DNA of 61,595 nucleotides. Origin: UBA9732 sp963606545 (GTDB lineage Bacteria; Spirochaetota; Spirochaetia; Sphaerochaetales; Sphaerochaetaceae). The notes below the pieces were generated by a model, which saw only the letters and a list, made by a program, of their open reading frames with translations, had not been told where the DNA came from and did no database searches. The DNA lies in assembly GCA_963606545.1 (NCBI GenBank), contig CAVCYP010000004.1:1-61595 (forward strand), read 5' to 3'. Position numbers and translations under genes: made by a program. Shown here piece by piece: positions 49,517 through 57,602 of the stretch (position 1 is its first letter; the number at the start of each line of letters is the position of its first letter).

Positions 49517-50685
49517 CATTTTCTCCTTTTCCCTGCAATGAAGACAGCAACGGCATTGAAGTCTTCATCAAAAACCGAGATATCTGCCAAATGGCCTTTT
49601 TTTATTGTTCCAATATCTTTAAACCCATAAATAGTTGCTGGGTTCTTTGTTGCCATAGTTACTGCATTTTCTTTTGCGATGCCCCAAGAAGAGAGGTTTG
49701 CAACGGCCTTGTTCAAGGTTAAAGCAGAACCGCAAAGCAGCTCTGGCTTTTCTGCATTCACAAAGGCACCTCTGTCTCCCAAAATTACCTTAGTTCCGTT
49801 TGCCAGAAAGGTTCCTTTACCTAAAGAAGTTGGTGCAAGGCTGTCTGTAATTAATACAACCTTTCCAGCGGGTTTTGTAGTTGCAACGAACTTAACAAGG
49901 TCTTTGTGCACATGAACACCATCAGAAATAATCTCACAAGAGAACCTATCATCAATCAAAGCTGCACCAGAAACGTTCAATTCTTTGTGCCCAATACTTG
50001 GCATTGCGTTGAACAGGTGCGTTGCATGCGTTATTCCAAGTTTAACACCTTTTTCTGCCTGTGAATAAGTTGCATTGGTGTGGCCAGCCAGTAAAACAAT
50101 GTTCTCTTTTTGTGCTATAGCTGCAATTTTTTCAATGTTAGTTAGCTCTGGGGCTACTGTCATGCAAATTAAGTGCCCCTTACAAATTTCAATGAAATGC
50201 TCAAAAATCTCAGTAGAAGGCGCTGAAATTGAAGCAGGATCTTGTGCACCAGCACGTAGCGGAGAAAGAAATGGTCCTTCAAAATTAACGCCAAGAATTC
50301 TGGCCCCCTGTTCTTTTCCCATGGCTTCTAAGACAGCCAAAGCTTCTTTTTCCATCTTCTCTGGGCGCCCAGCATAGAGGGTTGGAAGAAAACTTGTTAC
50401 GCCAAATTTTGCCAAGGTTTCAGACATCCCTAAAATGGACTTTGGATTGTTATCATCCGTTCCAAAGCCACCAATTCCATGTATATGGGTGTCTATTAGA
50501 CCTGGTGTAACAATTAAACCCTTTGCATCATAAGTCTCTTCTGCTTCATGTTTGGAGGCTTCAAAATCAGACATATCAAAAACATCGGCTATACGGCCAT
50601 CTGAGGAGACAAGGAGGCCACAATTTGGTTTTAGAGTGCCGTCTAAGCTTAATTTAGCGTTTTTGATTAAAAGGGCATTTTTCAT
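49516..50685 (-). CDS. nagA: N-acetylglucosamine-6-phosphate deacetylase
   Basis: A 389-residue amidohydrolase converting GlcNAc-6-P to GlcN-6-P. Signatures are VTPGLIDTHIHGIGGFGTDD with the metal HxH, FEGPFLSPLRAGAQ, AGHTNATYSQ, HLFNAMPSIGHKE and LITDSLAPT with the catalytic Asp. It suggests use of amino sugars from the medium or recycled wall. It is first gene of nagA-pepD and its promoter abuts that of ygiQ. Confidence 0.94.
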   Translation of the reverse strand: MKNALLIKNAKLSLDGTLKPNCGLLVSSDGRIADVFDMSDFEASKHEAEETYDAKGLIVTPGLIDTHIHGIGGFGTDDNNPKSILGMSETLAKFGVTSFLPTLYAGRPEKMEKEALAVLEAMGKEQGARILGVNFEGPFLSPLRAGAQDPASISAPSTEIFEHFIEICKGHLICMTVAPELTNIEKIAAIAQKENIVLLAGHTNATYSQAEKGVKLGITHATHLFNAMPSIGHKELNVSGAALIDDRFSCEIISDGVHVHKDLVKFVATTKPAGKVVLITDSLAPTSLGKGTFLANGTKVILGDRGAFVNAEKPELLCGSALTLNKAVANLSSWGIAKENAVTMATKNPATIYGFKDIGTIKKGHLADISVFDEDFNAVAVFIAGKRRK

Positions 50686-50691
50686 GCCTAC

Positions 50692-50720
50692 AGTATAGCA
50701 AGCAGGCCGTAATCAAGCAA
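50692..50720 (-). promoter_or_regulatory. nagA promoter, leaderless geometry
   Basis: On the minus strand TTGCTT (50720-50715), a 17-bp spacer, then TATACT (50697-50692) preceded by an extended -10 TGC. Six bases follow before the ATG at 50685. Confidence 0.65.
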
Positions 50721-50750
50721 TTGCACCGGCGTCTGAAAAAGGGGTACAAT
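50721..50750 (+). promoter_or_regulatory. ygiQ promoter, leaderless geometry
   Basis: TTGCAC (50721-50726), 18-bp spacer, TACAAT (50745-50750), then six bases and the ATG at 50757. The -35 directly abuts the divergent nagA -35 with no base between them. Confidence 0.6.
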
Positions 50751-50756
50751 CAAGGT

Positions 50757-52637
50757 ATGACAGGCAAAAAAGAAAACATTTTCACCAATCAGTTTATCCC
50801 AACTACGCGCAAAGACATGACAAAGCGTGGCTGGGACGAACTTGACGTCCTCTTTATCTCTGCAGACGCCTACGTAGACCATCCTTCCTTTGCCTGTGCG
50901 CTTCTTTCCAGACTCCTTGAGGCTCACGGTTACAGAGTAGGCATAATTGCCCAACCAGACTGGAAAAATCCCGATAGCTTAAAAATTATGGGCCGTCCTA
51001 GGCTTTGCTGTATGATAAGTGGTGGAAATCTGGACTCCATGGTGGCACATTATACCAGTACAAAAAAGAAAAGAAGTGAAGACATGTACTCGCCAGGGGG
51101 AAAGGCTGGTTTTAGACCGGACAGGCCTACTATTATTTATTCAAATCTTGTCCGTCAGGCGTTCAAGGATTTGCCAATTGTAATAGGGGGGCTTGAGGCA
51201 TCCCTGAGAAGACTGGCTCATTATGACTACTGGCAGGACTTAGTTAGAAAGCCAATTTTGCTGGATGCAAAAGCGAATCTTCTTGTTTACGGAATGGGAG
51301 AGCTTCAGACGCTTGAGATAACAGATAGGCTTGCAAAGGGTGAGTCCATTAACTCCATGCACAATATTCAAGGGACCTGCTACTCTGTGTCTGAAAAGGA
51401 ATGGAAGCTCCTGGAGCCTTCTGAGAGGGCTTTTGAACCAGTACTGCTTCCTTCTTTTGAAGAGGTTTCTGCAAGAGACAAGGTTTCCAATAAACCAGAA
51501 CCAGAAGGTTTGAAAGCTTATGCAAAAGCTTTTCAAATGAAGATGCAACAGGAGAATCCTTTTAGCAAACAATGTCTTGTTCAGGAGTGTAATGGCCGTT
51601 TTGTTGTGCAAAACCCTCCAGCTAGGCCATTATCCACTGAACAATTTGATAGTTTGTATGAGTTTCCTTATACCAGAAGATGGCATCCTTCTTATGATGC
51701 ACAGGGTGGCATCCCTGCCATAAAAGAGGTTCAATTTTCTATAACTTCTAACAGAGGTTGCTATGGGGCTTGTTCTTTCTGTGCAATCAGCGCACATCAG
51801 GGAAGAATTATTCAAGTCAGAAGTAAGGAGTCTTTAATTAGAGAAACAAAAACCTTGGTCCAACATCCGGATTTTAAAGGTTATATTAATGACTTAGGTG
51901 GCCCAACTGCCAACTTTCAATGTACGGTCTGCGACAAACAAATGAAGGTTGGACCTTGTGCAAATAGACAGTGTCTATATCCAAAGCCTTGTCCTAACGT
52001 AAAAGACGCACATCTTGAGTATTTGGAAAAACTTGAGGCGGTAGCCAGTTTGCCTGGAGTAAAGAAAGTATTTATTCGCAGTGGTATTAGGTTTGACTAT
52101 TTGATGCTGTGTACGACTCCAAAGGTCAGGGCAAAATTTATGAAAAAGCTCGTCAGTGACCATGTTAGTGGACAACTGAAAGTGGCTCCGGAACATATTT
52201 CTAAAGAAGTTCTTGCCTGTATGGGAAAGAGTCCTGTTGAAGTCTATGATGCCTTCAGAGAGGAATTCTTTGAAGAAAATAAGCGACAAGGCAAGAAGCA
52301 GTACATCATTCCGTATTTTATAGCAGCTCATCCTGGTTCTACGTTAAATAGCGCAATAGAATTGGCCCTTTACATGAAAAAGCAGGGCTTTGTTCCTGAC
52401 CAAGTACAAGAGTTCTATCCAACCCCTGCAACGGTTTCCACTTGTATGTATTACACCGGCATAGACCCAAGACCTGGAGAGAATTTCAAGACTGTTTATA
52501 TTCCAAAAGGTAGAGATGCACACCTACAAAGGGCGCTGTTGCAGTTTAACAAACCTGAAAACAGGGCGTTGGTTATTGAAGCCTTAACAAAAGCCGGAAA
52601 ACCTGAACTTGCAAAGGTACTTCTTTCAAGAAGATAG
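50757..52637 (+). CDS. ygiQ: YgiQ/UPF0313-family radical SAM protein
   Basis: A 626-residue protein. The N-terminal B12-like or YgiQ-specific part has DVLFISADAYVDHPSFACALL and VIGGLEASLRRLAHYDYW. The radical-SAM cluster motif is CYGACSFC (near residue 343), followed by HQGR. C-terminal LKVAPEHIS and FYPTPATVSTCMYYTG are typical of the family. The reaction is unknown. The start at 50757 was chosen because the longer frame from 50721 begins in the -35 element. A terminator lies about 70 bases after the stop. Confidence 0.92.
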   Translation: MTGKKENIFTNQFIPTTRKDMTKRGWDELDVLFISADAYVDHPSFACALLSRLLEAHGYRVGIIAQPDWKNPDSLKIMGRPRLCCMISGGNLDSMVAHYTSTKKKRSEDMYSPGGKAGFRPDRPTIIYSNLVRQAFKDLPIVIGGLEASLRRLAHYDYWQDLVRKPILLDAKANLLVYGMGELQTLEITDRLAKGESINSMHNIQGTCYSVSEKEWKLLEPSERAFEPVLLPSFEEVSARDKVSNKPEPEGLKAYAKAFQMKMQQENPFSKQCLVQECNGRFVVQNPPARPLSTEQFDSLYEFPYTRRWHPSYDAQGGIPAIKEVQFSITSNRGCYGACSFCAISAHQGRIIQVRSKESLIRETKTLVQHPDFKGYINDLGGPTANFQCTVCDKQMKVGPCANRQCLYPKPCPNVKDAHLEYLEKLEAVASLPGVKKVFIRSGIRFDYLMLCTTPKVRAKFMKKLVSDHVSGQLKVAPEHISKEVLACMGKSPVEVYDAFREEFFEENKRQGKKQYIIPYFIAAHPGSTLNSAIELALYMKKQGFVPDQVQEFYPTPATVSTCMYYTGIDPRPGENFKTVYIPKGRDAHLQRALLQFNKPENRALVIEALTKAGKPELAKVLLSRR

Positions 52638-52704
52638 CCAACAGAATAATGAAATTTTGCAAAATATTTGACGGCAGAAAAAAAACGTGATATTATGCAA
52701 GATA

Positions 52705-52739
52705 ACCCAATTTTCGTTAATGATATTGGGGTTTTTTTA
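52705..52739 (+). terminator. Terminator after ygiQ
   Basis: AACCCAAT pairs with ATTGGGGTT (one bulged G) and is followed by seven T. It ends about 17 bases before the next start codon, so it could also attenuate that gene. Confidence 0.7.
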
Positions 52740-52755
52740 TGATAGGAGAATTCAA

Positions 52756-54177
52756 TTGAATCGCGAAACTATTCCATCAATACATTTTTATGACCAGGAT
52801 TTTGTTGACCTCTATGACAGATCTTGGGTATGGATTGATGAATTTTGGAAAAAAGGAACAGAGGAAAACGGTTTTGTAGGAAACTATGTCTCTTACAATG
52901 ATCAAAAAACTTTTGACATGTTCAACTGTTGTCTATCTTCTTTATTTCTAAACTATAGTAACCAAACTTATTCTCCTTTTGACATGATTGACTTCTTTTA
53001 CTCAAAGCAGGAACCAAATGGAGCAATCCGGTCTCAGTATAGTATTGTTGATGGTTCTCCAGTTCTTGCTGAAGACAATCCAGAAGGCGTTGTTCTCCCT
53101 CTTTTTGCCTATGTGGAGTTCCTGTTTTTTCATAAGATTGGTAATAAAAAGAGACTAAAGGACGTAGTTCCAATCCTTGAGAATTACTTTAATTGGATTA
53201 AAGAAATGTTCCAAAAAGAAAACGGGCTTTTCTCTGTTCCTGTCTCTGCTTGTTTAACCGGAAATGTACCAAGAGAGAAGACTGTTTATCCTGTAGACTT
53301 TAACACTCTTATGGCACTTAATGCTCTTTATATGTCCAATATTGGAGATATCTTGAATGATAAAGAGTTGAGCTTCAGGTACAAGAGACTTTATTTCTCT
53401 CTTAAAACCAGAATCAACAATCTCATGTGGGATCAAGAAACCGGTTTCTATCATGATTTGGATGCACAAGAGCAGCGACTTCCGTTGAAGATGATAGGAG
53501 CTTACTGGACTTTCCTTGCTGAACTTCCAAATGATGAACGTGCAGAAAGAATGGTTGGATATCTTAAAGACCCAGAAGTCTTTGGTACGGATAACCCTTT
53601 CCCAAGTGTCAGTGTTGATTCTCCTTGTTATAAAGAAAACGTTCAGGGCTATTGTGGCGCTGTTGTTCCTTCAAATATTTATTGTGTGGTTAAAGGTCTT
53701 GAGAAATATGGCGAATATGTCTTTGCCAGAGAGTGTGCAATCAGACACGTCTATTTTATGCTTGATACCTTACATCCTGGTGAAGAGGTTCAGGGCGATG
53801 TTTGGGAAGCTTATCTTCCTAACAAAGAGGGGACCCCTGCTTCTTGTGGAGATGAATTTCCAAGAAAGAAGTTCTTGCCACAGGTGTGTGTTGTAACAAT
53901 CACAATGATGATTGAAGATATTATTGGGCTTGATGTATCTCTTCCAAGAAAAACTGTCTACTGGACGGTTCCAAATCTTGAGGTCATGGGAATAGAAAAA
54001 CTGTCTCTTAAGCGAAATCTAATTACAATCCTCAGTAATAAAAATCCTAGAGGATGGGAAATTAGACTTGAAAGCGAAAAACTCTATTACTTTACAATAG
54101 AAGTTATCGATGAAAATAAGAAGAAGACTTTGCCTATTCCTAGTGGCAAGTGCTCCATGCTTATAGACAAACTTTAA
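52756..54177 (+). CDS. (alpha/alpha)6-barrel glycosidase-like protein (GH37/GH63-type)
   Basis: A 473-residue cytoplasmic protein. The arrangement resembles bacterial mannosylglycerate-hydrolase or GH63-like glucosidases: NYVSYNDQKTFDMFNCC, DMIDFFYSKQEPNGAI, VDFNTLMALNALYM, MWDQETGFYHDLD and a late GDVWEAYLPNKEGTP where a catalytic Glu is usual. The substrate cannot be read. TTG at 52756 with AGGAG seven to eight bases upstream was chosen, because the upstream frame runs into the terminator. Confidence 0.72.
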   Translation: MNRETIPSIHFYDQDFVDLYDRSWVWIDEFWKKGTEENGFVGNYVSYNDQKTFDMFNCCLSSLFLNYSNQTYSPFDMIDFFYSKQEPNGAIRSQYSIVDGSPVLAEDNPEGVVLPLFAYVEFLFFHKIGNKKRLKDVVPILENYFNWIKEMFQKENGLFSVPVSACLTGNVPREKTVYPVDFNTLMALNALYMSNIGDILNDKELSFRYKRLYFSLKTRINNLMWDQETGFYHDLDAQEQRLPLKMIGAYWTFLAELPNDERAERMVGYLKDPEVFGTDNPFPSVSVDSPCYKENVQGYCGAVVPSNIYCVVKGLEKYGEYVFARECAIRHVYFMLDTLHPGEEVQGDVWEAYLPNKEGTPASCGDEFPRKKFLPQVCVVTITMMIEDIIGLDVSLPRKTVYWTVPNLEVMGIEKLSLKRNLITILSNKNPRGWEIRLESEKLYYFTIEVIDENKKKTLPIPSGKCSMLIDKL

Positions 54178-54199
54178 TTTCTAAAATTGGCGGATACTT

Positions 54200-54991
54200 A
54201 TGAGCTGGCTTGGTAAGATTATTGGTGGAACCATAGGTTTCTTTCTTGGCGGTCCTTTAGGAATGATTGCCGGTGCTGTCTTTGGACACATGTTTGATAA
54301 GAGTGATGAGTTTCAAGACGATGGCTCAAAAAGCTCTTCTGACGGCTATTCTAGGCACTATTTCTTCAATACAGGCTATGGAAAATCCCAAATGGTATTT
54401 TTTGTTGGCTGTTTCTCAATGTTGGCAAAGCTTGCCTCTGCAGATGGATCTGTTAGTGAAAACGCCAAACGTAAGATTCAAGAATTCATGATAAATGACC
54501 TTCATCTTGCTGGAAACAGCTACTACAATGCCGTCAATATTTTCAATCAAGCAATGGGACAAAGTGATACTTTTGAAAGCTATGCACAGCAGTTCTATGA
54601 GAATTTTAAGAGTTCTCCGTCCATTCTCCAGCTGATGATTGATATCTTCTACCGTGTAGCTTATGCAGACGGCACAATTTCAAAAAACGAAGAAAAGCTT
54701 ATTGAATACGCCGCAAACCTCTTCCAAATCCCGCAATCGGTACTTGAAAGTATTCGCAGGAAATACGGCATCACCAGCGCCCCATCAAAGGCCTATGCCG
54801 TACTTGGCTTAACAGAAAACGCCACCAACGACGAAATCAAAAAAGCCTACAGAAAGCTCATCCTAGAATTTCATCCCGATACCGTTGCCTCCAAAGGCAT
54901 GGCCGATGAATTCAAAGAATACGCAACAAAACGCTTCAGAGAAATTCAAGAAGCCTATGAACAGATTTCTAAGGATAGGGGTATAAAATAA
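54200..54991 (+). CDS. DjlA-like cochaperone (TerB and C-terminal J domain)
   Basis: A 263-residue protein. A glycine-rich hydrophobic N-terminus (IIGGTIGFFLGGPLGMIAGA) may insert in the membrane. A TerB-like helical domain (about 70-190) repeats a LASADGSVSENA / VAYADGTISKNEE motif. The C-terminal J domain has YAVLGLTENATNDEIKKAYR and HPD for stimulating DnaK. This is the DjlA layout. Weak GGCGG site before the ATG, 22 bases after the glycosidase gene. Confidence 0.85.
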   Translation: MSWLGKIIGGTIGFFLGGPLGMIAGAVFGHMFDKSDEFQDDGSKSSSDGYSRHYFFNTGYGKSQMVFFVGCFSMLAKLASADGSVSENAKRKIQEFMINDLHLAGNSYYNAVNIFNQAMGQSDTFESYAQQFYENFKSSPSILQLMIDIFYRVAYADGTISKNEEKLIEYAANLFQIPQSVLESIRRKYGITSAPSKAYAVLGLTENATNDEIKKAYRKLILEFHPDTVASKGMADEFKEYATKRFREIQEAYEQISKDRGIK

Positions 54992-55003
54992 GAGAAAATC
55001 CAC

Positions 55004-55594
55004 TTAGAGCTTAACTCTGCTACGGAAGGACCGGGTGAGAGTAGTTCTGTCTGCGTACTCTAAGTCTCCACCAATTGGAAGTCCAGAGGCAAGTCTTGTT
55101 AAGCTTAAATCTGGATAGTCCTTCAAAAGGTGTCTTATATAGAGAGCTGTGGTATCGCCTTCTTCTGTTGGGTTGGTTGCAATGATAATTTCAGAGAAGG
55201 CGCCTTCCTTTATACGCTTTAAAAGCTGATTAAAGGAAAGATTCTCCGGGCCAACGCCGTTTAAAGGGTTAATGGCACCTCCCAGCACGTGAAAAAGGCC
55301 ATTGTAAACTCCAGAAGACTGAATTGTGATAACATCTTGTGGTTGCTCTACAATACACAAAACGGATTTATCTCTACTTAAATCCGAGCAAACTGGGCAG
55401 GGATCCTTTTCCGTGAAGGAACCACAAATTGAGCAAGGGTGAATTTTGTCCTGTATACTAGCAATCTCTTGGGCTAAAAGGGCATTGTAATCTTTTGAAG
55501 TTTTAATCAGAGAGAATGCAATTCTAGAGGCGCTTTTAGGCCCAATGCCTGGCAACCTTGATAAAAGCTTTGTGAGATTCTCAATTGCTGTCAT
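55004..55594 (-). CDS. recR: Recombination protein RecR
   Basis: A 196-residue protein that works with RecF and RecO at gaps. HhH region LSRLPGIGPKSASRIAF is followed by the zinc finger CSICGSFTEKDPCPVCSD and a Toprim domain with IVEQPQDV and IIATNPTEEGDTTALYI. The start overlaps the ebfC stop (ATGA). Standard dnaX-ebfC-recR order. Confidence 0.96.
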   Translation of the reverse strand: MTAIENLTKLLSRLPGIGPKSASRIAFSLIKTSKDYNALLAQEIASIQDKIHPCSICGSFTEKDPCPVCSDLSRDKSVLCIVEQPQDVITIQSSGVYNGLFHVLGGAINPLNGVGPENLSFNQLLKRIKEGAFSEIIIATNPTEEGDTTALYIRHLLKDYPDLSLTRLASGLPIGGDLEYADRTTLTRSFRSRVKL

Positions 55595-55890
55595 ACGCCA
55601 CCGTACTGGGAAAACATTTGGCTTGCTTCCTGAGAGAGTCTATCTCTGACATTCTTAAGTGCAGTATTTACCGCAGATGCCACTAAAACCTGAAGCATTT
55701 GAGCATTTTCTGCAGTTACCAGAGAAGGATCAATTTTTAAACTTTCAATTTCCATGTTTCCGTTGGCAACAACTTCAATCATGTTTCCGTAGGAGTAACC
55801 GGTGCACTTTATTTGTCCAACCTTGGCTTTCATTTCTTCTGCCTGGCTTTTAATTTTGTCCATATTTTTTAAAAGTTCAAAAGGATTCAT
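55591..55890 (-). CDS. ebfC: YbaB/EbfC-family nucleoid-associated protein
   Basis: A 99-residue DNA-binding protein with MNPFELLKNMDKIKSQAEEM, GYSYGNMIEVVANGNMEIES and the family-like end. It is overlapped with both neighbours by four bases, so the three proteins are translationally coupled. Confidence 0.92.
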   Translation of the reverse strand: MNPFELLKNMDKIKSQAEEMKAKVGQIKCTGYSYGNMIEVVANGNMEIESLKIDPSLVTAENAQMLQVLVASAVNTALKNVRDRLSQEASQMFSQYGGV

Positions 55891-57452
55891 TCTCTTTCCT
55901 CTCTGCCATCAAAGGCAATAAGTAAGTCATTAATTAGGTTTTTGCTTTCCTGTAAAAGCTTGTCCTCTGGTTTTGTCTGTTGCGTAGTAGCCGGCGCAGG
56001 CTGTGTAGCTATAGGTTGTGGGGTTACGGGTTGTGGTGTAACCTCTGGCTGTAGTGCTACAGGTTGCAAAGCTTGTTCAACAACAGGCTGCACAACAGGT
56101 TCAGCAACAGGCATGGGTGCAGGTGCCGGAGAAGGCTCCTGCGTAGGTGCTGGAGCTGGAGCTGGCTCAGGTGCTGGAGTAGGCTCAGGTGTTGGAGTAG
56201 ACTCTGGCGCAGACTGCACAACTTGAGCAGGCTCTGACTTCATAATCGGAGCCTCAGGTTCAACCGTCTTTTGTGAAGCCAAAGCTGGATTTAAGGGCGT
56301 GATGGTCCCAGTAATCAAATCATTTTTCAAGCGGGCCAGTTGCTCCAAAACTGAAGCGTTTGAAGCCACATAACGCAACCTAGAAAGCTTAGAAATTGCA
56401 AGTTCAAGCTCATATCTAGGGCTCAAAGAATAACGGATATCTCTATATAAATTCAAGAATAAGTTTAATGCCGCTTCAAGCTGCTCTTCATTGAAAGCTT
56501 CCTTGATTTCCCTTGGGAATGAGTCCGGACGCTCGCCCAAGACATTTTCACTCTTTACGCCTTCTTTCATCAAAAGAAGAGTGCGAAAATAGTCCGTGAA
56601 ATCTTTGATAATCTGCTCTGTGCTTACCCCTCGGGCCAGCAGGTCGTTAACCTTGCCCATGGCCTCTTCTTGCTTGCGAGCTAAAATATCGCCAACAATC
56701 TGATTTATTCTATCAACTCCCACTAGGCCGAGTTTTTCTCGTATCTTTGCTAGGGTAATTTCTCCGTTTGAGAAGGCAACTACCTGGTCAAACAGAGTAT
56801 AGGCATCACGCATTGAACCGGTGGCTTCTTTGGCAACCCAGAAAAGAGCCTCCTGGTCAGCCTTTACATTTAGCTCTGCAGCAGCAGCTGAAAGCTGTTT
56901 CTCAATTGTCTCAATAGGAATTAACTGGAAGTTGAATTGTTGGCATCGGCTTCTAATGGTGGCGGGGACTTTTTGGGTCTCGGTTGTGGCAAAGATGAAG
57001 ATGACGTACTGGGGGGGCTCTTCTATAGTTTTCAGGAGTGCGTTGAAGGCGCTCAAGGAGAGCATGTGGACTTCGTCTATGATGTAAATCTTGTAGCGAG
57101 AAGAAGTTGGAGGGAAGAGAACTTCCTCTTTGATGGTGCGTACGTCGTTGACGCCGGTGTTGCTGGCGCCGTCTATTTCTATGACGTCCAGACTGCTGCC
57201 TTTGGCAATGCCTCTGCAGTTATCGCATACGCCACAGGGGGTAGCGGTGGGGCCGTTGACGCAGTTTAGAGCTTTGGCTAAAAGGCGCGCGCTGGTGGTC
57301 TTTCCTACTCCTCGTGGTCCGCTGAAAAGATATGCGTGGGCAATTCTGTCCTGTTCTATTGCGTTCTTGAGGGTCGAGACTACAAAATCTTGGCCTGCGA
57401 GGGTCTCAAATTGCTGAGGTCTTCTTCTGGTTGCCGTTACTTCATATGCCAT
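55887..57452 (-). CDS. dnaX: DNA polymerase III subunits gamma/tau
   Basis: A 521-residue clamp-loader ATPase. Walker A is FSGPRGVGKTTSAR, the zinc ligands are CVNGPTATPCGVCDNC, Walker B is KIYIIDEVHML and the SRC motif is in IRSRCQQF. Residues about 400-495 are a Pro/Glu/Ala/Gln low-complexity linker (repeats such as PAPEPAPAPAP) before a short Asp/Glu/Arg-containing end. It lacks a long tau domain V. The start has no Shine-Dalgarno site, but a -10 lies six bases upstream. No clear programmed frameshift site was seen. Confidence 0.95.
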   Translation of the reverse strand: MAYEVTATRRRPQQFETLAGQDFVVSTLKNAIEQDRIAHAYLFSGPRGVGKTTSARLLAKALNCVNGPTATPCGVCDNCRGIAKGSSLDVIEIDGASNTGVNDVRTIKEEVLFPPTSSRYKIYIIDEVHMLSLSAFNALLKTIEEPPQYVIFIFATTETQKVPATIRSRCQQFNFQLIPIETIEKQLSAAAAELNVKADQEALFWVAKEATGSMRDAYTLFDQVVAFSNGEITLAKIREKLGLVGVDRINQIVGDILARKQEEAMGKVNDLLARGVSTEQIIKDFTDYFRTLLLMKEGVKSENVLGERPDSFPREIKEAFNEEQLEAALNLFLNLYRDIRYSLSPRYELELAISKLSRLRYVASNASVLEQLARLKNDLITGTITPLNPALASQKTVEPEAPIMKSEPAQVVQSAPESTPTPEPTPAPEPAPAPAPTQEPSPAPAPMPVAEPVVQPVVEQALQPVALQPEVTPQPVTPQPIATQPAPATTQQTKPEDKLLQESKNLINDLLIAFDGREERE

Positions 57453-57458
57453 GCTTTA

Positions 57459-57464
57459 ATGATA
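57459..57464 (-). promoter_or_regulatory. dnaX extended -10, leaderless geometry
   Basis: On the minus strand TGC-TATCAT ends six bases before the ATG at 57452. The extended TGN may offset the poor -35. Confidence 0.45.
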
Positions 57465-57509
57465 GCAAATAATTGGGCTCAAGGCTATAAAACTTGTATT
57501 TTGTTTTTC

Positions 57510-57538
57510 TTGAATTATGGTGTTTATAGTGTCATAAT
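57510..57538 (+). promoter_or_regulatory. Promoter of the ABC importer operon
   Basis: TTGAAT (57510-57515), 17-bp spacer, CATAAT (57533-57538). The leader of about 58 nt contains GGAGG and two hairpins. Confidence 0.6.
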
Positions 57539-57544
57539 GTCTAA

Positions 57545-57590
57545 GCTCTGCAATGCAGAGAAATTGCATATTATGTCCCTAGGGGACATT
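57545..57590 (+). promoter_or_regulatory. Structured 5' leader of the ABC importer operon
   Basis: CTCTGC-AAT-GCAGAG forms a 6-bp hairpin near 57546-57560. TGCAAT can alternatively pair with ATTGCA near 57573. ATGTCCC can pair with GGGACAT directly before GGAGG. The first two pairings exclude each other, so a regulatory switch is possible. No known riboswitch was recognised. Confidence 0.35.
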
Positions 57591-57602
57591 TGGAGGTACA
57601 AT

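Noticed and set aside
55942..56226. Gly/Ser/Cys-rich ORF on the plus strand
   Set aside because: It is the complement of the Pro/Glu/Ala linker of dnaX, with composition forced by that strand.
57453..57600. Signal-recognition-particle RNA upstream of dnaX
   Set aside because: This is a frequent location for ffs, but no GGAA/GCAG-type 4.5S core was seen.
57336..57602. 89-residue N-terminal extension of the ABC binding protein
   Set aside because: It overlaps dnaX and the promoter. GGAGG and a signal peptide mark the ATG at 57603.
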